NCBI GenBank assembly: GCA_027575765.1
Contig: JANBPT010000071.1
Coordinates: 19,624-83,623, forward strand
Reading direction: 5' to 3'
Origin: Tieghemiomyces parasiticus
Lineage: Eukaryota; Kickxellomycota; Dimargaritomycetes; Dimargaritales; Dimargaritaceae
Length of the DNA stretch: 64,000 nt
A program made the position numbers and the translations under genes. The stretch's first letter is position 1. Each line of letters opens with the position of its first letter. The notes under the pieces were generated by a model that did not search any database, was not told the origin of the DNA, and saw nothing but the letters and a program-made list of their open reading frames with translations. Positions 9,962-18,565 of this stretch are shown one piece after another.

Positions 9962-11552
9962 CTAACAAATGGGCGGTCCCATGGCACCTGGCACACTGGT
10001 CAGGTCCGTTTCCACGAGTTCAAAGTAACAGGGAAGACCGGGTGGTCGATGGACTGCAGGGACCTACGAATAAAGTCTTTCCAACCAAAGTCGGTACAGC
10101 GTTTCCAAAGATCGGATTCAACAGCGGTTAGTCAAAACCCTAGCCCGGCGTCGAGAGCCCCTGTCTGGTCGCTAACATAACGGTGTAGTACTTACTGCCG
10201 CCCAGGAATTCAGCGCTGTTGTAAAGGTGGTATACGGGCCAGGTCTCCCTTAGAATTTCGGTGGCTTCGCGTGTACGTTGGTTGATGAGGGTGCAGGCCG
10301 CCGCTGACTCAATACCCTCGGGAACGACTTCGCTGCGTATATTTGTCACTTCGCCTAGAGAGGTGGAAATCATCGCGGAGAGTGTCGAATTAACCCACTG
10401 GAAAACAGGAGAGAAAGTCAGCTATACCGGGTGGAAATACTCATGCATCTCGATGAGAATTAACATGCGTAGCTGTCGATAGGGCCTGATTTTCTAAAAC
10501 TACAGGCTTACCAGAAGCGTAGTGGACACGGACCACGAGGTTGTGAAACCGGTATCTAATGCGGTGCGATGGTCAGGAGGGGGGATGCGGGATTTTAGAT
10601 GGTGGAAAACAGCGTAGCAGCTAACTCCGCCCCCTAAGCACTATCATGGGCTCATTGACCGGGCGAGTCTAGGCAGCACTTACTGTTTTGTTGTCGGGTG
10701 GTGTGATATTAACCCGACGCTGAGAAAAATGCTATTGGGGGTCGTTATGTTCTAGATAAAAGAAATACGCACAATTCCGGAAAAGTTGGTATTAATAATG
10801 GGTAGCTACTTGAAGAATTACCCAGTCTGAACCAGCATTTTAAACTTACATGCGCAATAGTGAATGAATAGTCAAACAGGCGGGGCGTGGCGTCGCAAGT
10901 CGCGAGGTAACGATACATGTGTTTCTCCAGGTTAAAGAAATACGCAGTGGTCTGCGCAAAACAGGTAGCGGATAAAACGACAGGAAATTAGTAGTATGTT
11001 GCTGGCGGGCTGGAAGTTGACCAAGCGAAAGGTAGGCCAGGGTAGCCTTACTTACTTGCCATCCTCCTGATCCACCGTACACGCCGGTAGTAATATCAAA
11101 GCGGTCCTGGGCCTCCTCCCAGCACTGGTCAACATGTAAGTAAGCACAGAGGGTAGGTACTGGTTAGCAAAGCGTCATACAGGCCACCAATTTGCCCCTC
11201 GAGCGTGTCAAAAATTGCCTTGTACCCTCTTGGCACTTACATCTTCGTTAGACGTTGGCTGTGGGTGCCGGGGAGTCTGGCCGGTACCGTAGTATACGAA
11301 ATACACCCCCGAAGCCTCCTTGTATACAAGCACATTGGCCAGCGCCGAAAAGAGATTCAGGTGAATCTCCGGCTTACTAGTAACCGCCTCGATCCGGGCC
11401 GTCGGAAAGCTCAGGGAAGTGCCGTCTACATAATCTATGGCCGTGAGGTGATGGATCCAGTCAACCCCTCTGATTAGTACACGCTTCGTTCCGCTTGAAT
11501 ACGGTGCGCCGATTAACAACAAGCAGAGCCACAGCCTACTTACGCTGGTCAT
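9962..11552 (-). CDS. Multi-exon downstream part of a DCAF15-like locus (or a separate small glycoprotein gene)
   Basis: Six exons join in frame: ..11241, 11124..11056, 10951..10850, 10719..10684, 10397..10196 and 10053..9962 (TAG). Four of the five donors are GTAAGTG or GTAAGTA and one is GTAAGTT; all acceptors are CAG. The reading FPTARIEAV...HLNLFSALANVLVY and the exon 10951..10850 (FFNLEKHMYRYL...FDYSFTIAH) resemble the middle and C-terminal parts of DCAF15, a substrate receptor of the CUL4-DDB1 ubiquitin ligase. Alternatively, an ATG at 11552 followed by a leucine-rich run gives a complete 270-residue product with a signal-peptide-like start and three N-glycosylation sequons. That hydrophobic run may simply be translated intron. 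The small fourth exon (36 nt) is the least certain. The link to the upstream WD40 exon is out of phase. Confidence 0.45.
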
Positions 11553-12084
11553 AGTCTACCAGATAAAACACCGACAGGTCTTCGCGTTGCTCAGTCGTCC
11601 ACCGGCAGTGGATGCCCAGGATATGGTTTAAACGGGCTTGAAGTACATTGACGCGGAACCGTGCGGCAGCGCTGCGGGCCAAGTCGAGGGTAAACACCTT
11701 GCGTAGCGGAACCGACCGGAGGTTGAACCGCCAGAGTGCTAGGCTGTATGACAAGGTCCGTTCGATGCCAGCCTCCTCCAGGAACGCATCGGTAGGGGAG
11801 CCGGCCAACGTGTCGTGGCGGTTATCCAGGTTGGTCACCTGCACGCTGGCCAGGTATTGGCCGTCCTGGGTGAACCCCAGTATAACGTGTTGCTTGAGTT
11901 CGAGGTTTCCGATATTTTGAATAGCGAGTGCGGTCCTGGGAAGAGAAAGTGGGCGAGGGGGTAGGTGGGCTAAACGGTGACGTTGAGTCGGGTCTGTGAT
12001 GGTAGGGCCTAGGCCAACCGGCACGACGTGTCCATTTCCGACAACATCCGCCGTGCCTCGGGTTTCATGCCAAGTAAGAGCCGA
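11536..12084 (-). CDS. DCAF15-like WD40-type domain exon, gene ends unresolved
   Basis: The open frame runs from 12084 (just after an in-frame TAG) to TAG at 11536-11538. It contains a block very like the N-terminal WD40 domain of DCAF15: LPPRPLSL, then HVILGFTQDGQYLAS, then LALWRFNLRSVPLRKVFTL. In DCAF15 this domain binds DDB1 and DDA1 in the CUL4 ubiquitin ligase. There is no in-frame ATG, so at least one upstream exon is needed; a possible start MADMRRYLEKRG at 12190 could not be joined in phase. A strong donor (CAGC|GTAAGTAGG) at 11543 suggests the exon stops at 11544. The next exon is in a different phase. Either an unseen exon, an assembly indel, or gene decay is needed to explain this. 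Confidence 0.45.
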   Translation of the reverse strand, partial: SALTWHETRGTADVVGNGHVVPVGLGPTITDPTQRHRLAHLPPRPLSLPRTALAIQNIGNLELKQHVILGFTQDGQYLASVQVTNLDNRHDTLAGSPTDAFLEEAGIERTLSYSLALWRFNLRSVPLRKVFTLDLARSAAARFRVNVLQARLNHILGIHCRWTTEQREDLSVFYLVDYDQRK

Positions 12085-12190
12085 CTATCTGCCTCTACCT
12101 TCGTGATAAAAACAGCGGGTGAAACCACTGCTGCGACACGACATTATTTCGGAGGCCGCGCTTCTCCAAGTAGCGCCTCATGTCGGCCAT

Positions 12191-12843
12191 GGCTTGTTTG
12201 CTCGAGAGTAAAATGGAGGCGTCGCAATGAGCCTCTTAGGAAAGGGAATCCGGTACGTACAGCGTAGTAACGTAAACGTGTAGGGCGGAAAACGAATGTG
12301 TAAGCAGGATTCTCCCTTGACCTTGCCATTGGTAGCCCCTGGGTCGTCCTGATTTGGCCGTCCAACTCTGTTATCGGAGGTACCGGTAGCGCCTCTACAC
12401 GTGGCTTTCCAGAGCGGAATGAGGTGCAGTCAGCGTTTCCACTCTCCCATACTTTTAGGGCCAAGGGGTTGTCAGAATGCAATCCTAGGGTAGGGCCGAC
12501 CGAATAGGACTTCCGGAGAGGGAGTGGGAGGCAAAGATCCAGAGTGGCATACCCCCTTCTCGCTTCTAGCGAGTGTTGCCTTAGAAATTTATATCTCGCC
12601 CGGACCAGGTCTTTGCAATACGCTTACCAATAAATTTCGATGTCTCTTCGTAAGGGTTAGATTTACTATTTTGCGTTGTAAATTTCTTCCCTCAGACCCT
12701 TGATCACAATAGAATGCCGGTCGGCAGGAGTCTGTGGGTTTGCTTGACATAGAAGCGTGGACAGGGTAAACCAGGTGTAAACATGGTGCTATTTGGTAAA
12801 AGTGGGATGATATAAGATGCATTGGATCCAGGTCACCTGCTGC
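12191..12843. other. Intergenic stretch, no supported gene
   Basis: About 650 bases between the DCAF15-like locus and the membrane protein gene. It may hold undetected first exons of the DCAF15-like gene. Open frames on the minus strand here match no family. Confidence 0.35.
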
Positions 12844-13713
12844 TTAGCTCATGGCTACTTTTGGTAGCGACTGAATTGCCGACATCGAATGGAAGGTGGA
12901 GGCCTTGACCTGGCTCTGTGGTGGGGCCCGGATCAATCCCGTATCAAATGACATGGGCGTGCCAGTAGGGGGTAGTGGTAGTGCCGGGGGCGCCAGGTCA
13001 AGCCGGGCGTGGACCATAACAGCAGAAGATGTCGGGTAACGAGAGCTACCGACCATGGAAAAGGTACCGAGACTAGGATTTGGGAATGAGGCGCACGTCG
13101 GTTTCTCCGCGGTCTTCTGGGCCTTGGCTGCGAGCTGCCGTCGTCGGAGGCTCAGGTAGATACGCGTACAGGTGGTGACGAACTAGTAGGGTCGGGGTTG
13201 AGCAGTAGATGAGGGAACGGGGGGCGTGATTAGGAAGCAGGCCAGAAAACACTCCAGTGTACCGACCATAACCCAAGCAGGGCACACAGCGAGTAGAAAA
13301 ATGCCGGAAAATGGTTTCAGAATGGCTTTTACGATGCAGCTTACCAATCCGCAAACGATCGCGCAGCTCAGAATACAGAAGGCGGCGGCAGCGACGTTGA
13401 CCTCGTACTGGATGATGAGTGCAATGGCACCGCAGAACACTACCGTGGCCAGGATGAACCCGGCAATGACAATAAGGGACAGGTAGATATCGGTCCGGTG
13501 CGGCTTGTAGATATGGGTACGGTAAAAGTAGATTGAGTCGTCGTCGTCGGTGACGTCGGCCGCAGCGCCCTCGTCGTCGTCGGCCTTTTGGTCGTTGTTG
13601 TACTCGGAGGGCTGGGCGCTCCCAACGATGGTGCTCACAGGAGTGCTAGGTATGGTCGCCATGGTGATTGGCGGGTGGTGGGGTGGCACATGTTCTTCGC
13701 TGCAGGTTGCCAT
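12844..13713 (-). CDS. Unrecognised three-span membrane protein, frame interrupted by one TAG
   Basis: A 176-codon frame from ATG 13713 ends at TAG (13185..13183). The same frame then continues without a stop for 112 more codons to TAA at 12844. The N-terminal 75 residues are acidic and disordered-looking (ADDDEGAAADVTDDDD). Hydrophobic spans follow at about 76-101, 106-129 and 137-162. The part after the TAG begins with a basic segment (YLSLRRRQLAAKAQ) and then a Pro/Ser-rich tail. A 36-nt segment ending exactly at the TAG (13218..13183) starts with GT and ends with CTACTAG, so it could be a minute intron that keeps frame; its donor GTTCCC is poor. Otherwise the protein ends at 176 residues, or the TAG is a sequence error or readthrough site. 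No family recognised. Confidence 0.5.
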
Positions 13714-15018
13714 GTTGCGGAGACTATGCTGGCTGACTGGCTAGACCCTGTGGAAGATGTGAAAGCGAGTGACGGGAGGAGAGTATCTAATATGTGTGCA
13801 AAGAGTCGGGGCAGCGGCCGCTCGTGCGAAAGGAGGTTAGGGGGTTGACGAATAGAAAGCGTGATATGGAGATGCACCTAGGAACCATCGGCCAGAGGAG
13901 AAAGAAGAAGGAGTGATACGCCGCTGGCCACGAGACGATGAGTAGACACTATCTCGGCCTCGACAAACTCTGATGGTAACCGAGCTGGTTTCGCTCGCCC
14001 CTGAGGGTGTTCTACTACCTTCGGAGGGAAGGACGCTCTGCAATCGTCAATACGTGATCGGGCGACCAATATACTCGCCGTCCAGGGACGAGACATGTCC
14101 CGGTCTCACTGGCCAGGCGAGGGGTGCACTGAAATTCTGTCAAGCTTAGCTCGGAACTAACCAATGGGGCAATTATCAGCCTCCCCCATGAACCTGTCAC
14201 CCGACGAGGGTACCTTGGGCATAAGAATGGAAAGTCCCCCCCCCTGCTCCTGTCAATAATGTCGGGGTATGTCACGATGGTCCATACGTAGATAGAGCGG
14301 CGTGGTACCTAGCTGGGGTGTTTAACGTGGCTGGTAGCGACCTGCAGGGCTCGATCCGGCTTTTCATGATCAGTCTTTCCCGTGTCACAAGCGCCAAGTG
14401 ATCCGTAGGTTTCAAAAGGCCAGCCCTTGGACTCGGCGTTGCCTTCGACTAACCTTGGGGAGGCGATGGCTGCCTTCGAAAGCTGTGGTGTGGCTCTACT
14501 TACGGTTTTTATACCCCATTATAAACCGTTCAATGATCGGCGAATGTGCCTGCCATACGCTGGGCCCGAAAAAAACGAACTCGGGGTACGCTGTTGAATG
14601 GACCCCCAGGCCGAGCCAACTAGGCCGTCCAAATCCCACCCACCGCCTACCAGTCCGCCGCCCTTGGAAGTTGGCAGCGCCATTCGAGCCATGGGACGGG
14701 GAAGACTCCACACTGGAAATAGGACCCCCCCCCACCACCACCACCGAAACTGACCCAGCGGTCCTAGCCACTCAGCCGCTTGACCTCATATCTTCGCCTC
14801 CCCCATTCTACGCTCATTCTGGTGGAGACTGAATTCACCATCCTACCCTTTACCTGTGTACCCACATGCCGCACACGCAGCCTAGCTAGTTAGCTGGTTC
14901 ATTTATATATTCTCACCATTGCTCCTGTCGACACCTTTCCTGCTCGCTATCTCTACGACGCCCCCTCCATTCCCCCCTTCTCACACGCACCGATATATAT
15001 ATATATAGCCTGCCTACG
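13714..15018. other. Intergenic stretch, promoter region of the complex I subunit gene
   Basis: About 1.3 kb. A plus-strand frame at 14398-14832 ends in a low-complexity Thr/Pro tail and matches nothing known, so it is not called. Pyrimidine-rich DNA and an alternating TA run at 14993-15007 immediately precede the next start codon. Confidence 0.4.
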
Positions 15019-15651
15019 ATGGTCGAGATTCCCAAAGTCGAGATCGACACATCGACGCGCCCGTACCCGCCGATCGACCGCGACCCGCACTTTAAGCGGG
15101 TGGTGGCCTACATGCGTCCGTCAGACTACGGCGTGTGGGCCGCGATCGCGGCGTCAGGACCAGCGATCATCTGGTGCCTCCACACGGTCATGCCTGGACC
15201 GGGCGGCCCCGCAATGCTGCGCCATGTGCGTCGCAACGCCTTCTATATCGGCGCCTTTGCCGGGTTTCTCAAGGCCTACCAGCGCAGTTCGCTCCGCTTC
15301 ATGGGATTCTACGAAAACTCCCGCGAGACCATCCGTGACCTCAAGGAGATGAAGGCCCGGGTGGCCCGTGGCGAACCTCTGTATGGCAGAAGTATCTTGC
15401 CGGAGAATGTGCAGCGGATCGCGGCGGCCAACTCTAAAAACTCGCAAATGATGCTGCATTTTATCCCGTGGTTCAACTTTGTGAACCACAACCACCACGG
15501 GGTTGACGTTACCAAGTACTACGAGGACGCTATCGCCGAGGAGGAGGAGCAGCAGCTGGCTAAGAAGAACGCCGGGTCCGTGTCCGATGCCGCCATCGAG
15601 AAGGTCGCTAATGGAGCGTTTGGCAACGGCGAGAAGTCCGCCTCTGCTTAG
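15019..15651 (+). CDS. Mitochondrial complex I 21 kDa subunit (fungal type, NUXM-like)
   Basis: Single-exon gene of 210 residues. It is an accessory subunit of NADH:ubiquinone oxidoreductase in the inner mitochondrial membrane, of the family with fungal N- and C-terminal 21 kDa domains. The N-terminal domain shows the hallmark RPYPPIDRDPHFKRVVAYMRPSDY-type segment at about residues 14-38 (quoted in pieces: RPYPPIDRDPHF, VVAYMRPSDY). A hydrophobic stretch follows at about 40-60. The C-terminal domain contains RSSLRFMGFYENSRE and the IPWFNFVNHNHHGVDVTKYY segment typical of the family. The C-terminal 40 residues are charged and variable. No cleavable presequence is obvious, which is normal for this subunit. 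Confidence 0.88.
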   Translation: MVEIPKVEIDTSTRPYPPIDRDPHFKRVVAYMRPSDYGVWAAIAASGPAIIWCLHTVMPGPGGPAMLRHVRRNAFYIGAFAGFLKAYQRSSLRFMGFYENSRETIRDLKEMKARVARGEPLYGRSILPENVQRIAAANSKNSQMMLHFIPWFNFVNHNHHGVDVTKYYEDAIAEEEEQQLAKKNAGSVSDAAIEKVANGAFGNGEKSASA

Positions 15652-15984
15652 ACTATTCCTGTGATAGAAGGGCCATGTACCGCGGCGTCTCGTTACTCCT
15701 CCCACCTTCTTCCACTCCCATTCATCTGACTTGCTCCATCTTCCGTTCAAAACTGGTGCACCCTTTTCTTGACATCCAAACGTATACTATGCCCTATATA
15801 AAGACTTTACCCATTTCACCATTACCGCTGAGGTTCTATTTATCAACCCATAGACCTTGTCCATAATAGCTTACCACCTAGTGGCATGCCAATTCCGCGT
15901 CTGCCTCCCTGAGACGGTATTAGTTATGTTAATTTACTCAATGGAGACCAGTCTCTCGCGGGATAAATACGCACGACATATCCT
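15652..15984. other. Short convergent intergenic region
   Basis: 333 bases between the 3' ends of the complex I subunit gene and the 5-phosphatase gene. A CCTATATAAAG motif occurs at 15792-15802, but neither neighbour starts here. No gene seen. Confidence 0.4.
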
Positions 15985-17796
15985 TCACGTTGTCCCGTGT
16001 GGCCCGGTGCGCAGCAGATCGTAGGGTGACACGGAAAAGATGAGCATAATCAGCACACCTACGGACAACACCGCGAGAGTGAGGTGGAACGGGCTGAGCG
16101 ACAGGTACATGCTCGCGCACCAGCAGGTGCCCACGAGTCGGTCCATGTACCTCCCGATGGTGAGTTTCTGGGTCCACCAGGGATCTACAGTGACCTGGGT
16201 GGTTGATTGGCCATGTGGGTCCAGCTTGGCGGTGGTAGGGTCGTCTGGTGCGTGGTTGGCAATACGGAAGAGACCCGAGACGGGCCGGTGGTCGGAAATG
16301 GAGTAGTCAAAGTGGCCGTCGTAATATAGCGGGGTGATCAAGTGGTCGGAATCGGTCGGGATGGTAACCGTCGGCGCTGTTGCGGGCTTTTCGTGGTCAT
16401 CATCGTAACTCGATTCGTCTTCGCTACTTTCGCTGGACCTACTCGCCGTGCTCACACCGCGCGACCAGTAAAGAATACGATCGCACCAGGACGGGTTACG
16501 TTTGCGGTAGGCGTAGAGGTTACACCCAACGGTGAATTTGTAGGTCGGGTTAAAGCGCACGGGGGCCTCGTCGAAGGGTCCGAAGGCTTCACCGTCGTGG
16601 CGCACACGGGTCAGTTCGTCGAACTTGAACAGCGCCTGTTGTTCGGCCTGCGGAAGTGGCACCAGTAGAGGCCGTTGGAGGTTACGCGTGGCACGGTAAT
16701 TGAGGTCGCCGGCAAAGAATACGTGGTGGTGGTCAAACAGGGTCTTTCGGGCGGTTCGGGTTAAGCTGGGGGTAGTTGATAGGGCCTCAGGCACAATGGT
16801 GGGTCGGACGGGGCGGCGCTTCTCGGCGAGGACGCGGTCGTCCCAGTCGCCCTCGGGATTGATGCAGTCTTCGCTACCGTTCCGGTGGCCAAAGCAAAAC
16901 AGGAGCCGGCGGATAATATTTCGGTAGTCGCGGTTACGCTGGCGCGTGAGATGTTCGTGGGCGGTAAGGTGAGAGCCCACGAAACAGATGCGAATCGGGG
17001 GCCGGAGGGCTTCGGTGACGACGTCTGCTGTCGTCGTCCGTGATTCCGATGGGTACCTTTGCGGAGGGTGGACGGCCACGCTGATGCCGATGGCGCCCTT
17101 GAGACCTACGTAGGCCGGGCCGGTCCCCACGCGGGTAATCTGGGTCCGGTGCTGGTCAACCAGGGCAGGGTGACCAACGGCGGCCAAAGTGGACTCCTCG
17201 AGACTATACACAAACATTAGCAGCCCGGCATAATGGTATGTCGCTTGATTCTCGTAATGGAACGATGCGTTGGTGGCGAGGGTCGTGAGCGGGTCGGCGA
17301 CAACGGAGGGTGAGGCCCCATGGGCTAGCGTCCAATCGCCGGGATCGGCCTTGACTTCGAGTTCCGAGTTGCGGAAAGTCCAGCTGAGGTGTTCAGCACT
17401 GGGTAGGGCGACTTCGTTACGACCCGTGCGCATACCACGGTTAGCGAGGTTGGTGAGTCGGGTGAGCGAGTTTTGGACCAGCGTGGTGCAGGATCGGATC
17501 AGCCCACGGTTGGCGTCCAGGAGGGCCGTATTAAGTGGGCCGAATTCCTGGAAGGTGATGCAGACCAGGTGTGGGAGACGGAGGTAGCGTGATTGATGGC
17601 TGGCGAGGTCGTCTGTGGCGTAGTCACTACGGGTATTGACGGACTCCAAAATGCCCTTGAAAAGCCAGGTATCTAGGGACTGGTAGGGCAGCTTGCTCTG
17701 GGCGTTGTATGTACCCACGAAGACCAGGAGGTCGTCACCGGTGCCGGTACCGGTTCCGGAGGGCCTCGATGGGTCTGCGGTCTCCATGCCCCCCAT
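15985..17796 (-). CDS. Inositol polyphosphate 5-phosphatase with C-terminal membrane span
   Basis: Single-exon gene of 603 residues. Members remove the 5-phosphate from phosphoinositides or soluble inositol phosphates using the endonuclease/exonuclease/phosphatase fold. The signature motifs are present in order: GDLNYR at 363-368, PSWCDRIL at 435-442 and SDHRPV at 501-506. Upstream, LLVFVGTYNAQSK (about 23-35) provides the catalytic Asn of the fold's first strand, and ITFQEFG (about 79-85) the metal-binding Glu. About 50 residues of acidic Ser-rich insertion (SSESSEDESSYDDDHEK) separate the last two motifs. A hydrophobic span at about 568-592 near the C-terminus suggests tail anchoring, as in some membrane-associated 5-phosphatases. 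No SAC, SH2 or RhoGAP domain is seen. Confidence 0.9.
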   Translation of the reverse strand: MGGMETADPSRPSGTGTGTGDDLLVFVGTYNAQSKLPYQSLDTWLFKGILESVNTRSDYATDDLASHQSRYLRLPHLVCITFQEFGPLNTALLDANRGLIRSCTTLVQNSLTRLTNLANRGMRTGRNEVALPSAEHLSWTFRNSELEVKADPGDWTLAHGASPSVVADPLTTLATNASFHYENQATYHYAGLLMFVYSLEESTLAAVGHPALVDQHRTQITRVGTGPAYVGLKGAIGISVAVHPPQRYPSESRTTTADVVTEALRPPIRICFVGSHLTAHEHLTRQRNRDYRNIIRRLLFCFGHRNGSEDCINPEGDWDDRVLAEKRRPVRPTIVPEALSTTPSLTRTARKTLFDHHHVFFAGDLNYRATRNLQRPLLVPLPQAEQQALFKFDELTRVRHDGEAFGPFDEAPVRFNPTYKFTVGCNLYAYRKRNPSWCDRILYWSRGVSTASRSSESSEDESSYDDDHEKPATAPTVTIPTDSDHLITPLYYDGHFDYSISDHRPVSGLFRIANHAPDDPTTAKLDPHGQSTTQVTVDPWWTQKLTIGRYMDRLVGTCWCASMYLSLSPFHLTLAVLSVGVLIMLIFSVSPYDLLRTGPHGTT

Positions 17797-18565
17797 TACG
17801 CTGGGTGGTGGGGTAATGGATTTAGAAGGCGGGGTGTGTGATGGGTTGCACCAGAGTACGGTATAGCGTCACAGGGGACTACGGCGATGGGATGGCGGAG
17901 GGGTTGGCCTTGACGGAGTGTGGTGGACAAACCGAGGGATCAGTGAAGAATGGCCCCGTCGTACGTGGAGGGTGGTCGGGCAGGATGGCAAGCTACTTGT
18001 CGCTTGTAATCGGACGGGGCGGAGTTTGAAAGCAAGGAAGGAGACTAAGGATCTCTAGTCTGCCGTCGCTAAGACTTTCACCGCCATAGAGCGTTCGATT
18101 AAATGATTCTAAGCCAGGGGTGGTGGACCCAAAGTTTGGCAACCGGTACACACACACGTTACGCGTGGATGGGGGATGGAAGGATGGGGCTAGCTCTGGC
18201 GCAGTATTGTGCACGCGCTCAATGTGTACCCAACGCATTAGTTACCCCACCTCCCCCACCAACTACGGTCTAATGTGAGCAGCTTTCAGCAGCCTAAATG
18301 GGCCAAAGAGACAAACGGTCCGGCCCGTTTCAGGGGATGTCCCTGTCTCACTAGAACACACTGTCAAGTGTGGTGGATGGGCTGTAAGCGAACGTGTGTT
18401 TCAGAATCTTCACCCCATTTATTTCATAGAATATCAACTAAGGCTCGGGGTACCCAAACATAGGAGGAACCGGGGTGTTTATTATTCAATGTACACATTA
18501 CTAAATTGATTAAGGAAGGGGCTGAAGTAACAGACGACCGGGCAATACCCCCCCCCTTGCCTCTA
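17797..18565. other. Intergenic stretch, no supported gene
   Basis: About 770 bases between the upstream side of the 5-phosphatase gene and the 3' end of PCC alpha. A C-run lies near 18550. No coding exon or RNA gene is supported. Confidence 0.4.

Noticed and set aside
11500..11552. Signal-peptide-like start at 11552
   Set aside because: Not rejected outright, but a T-rich intron after the GTAAGT donor gives the same Leu-rich translation, so it is not used as evidence for secretion.
14398..14832. 144-codon frame with a Thr/Pro-rich end
   Set aside because: The first part has no coding character, and the tail is low-complexity; no splice support was found.
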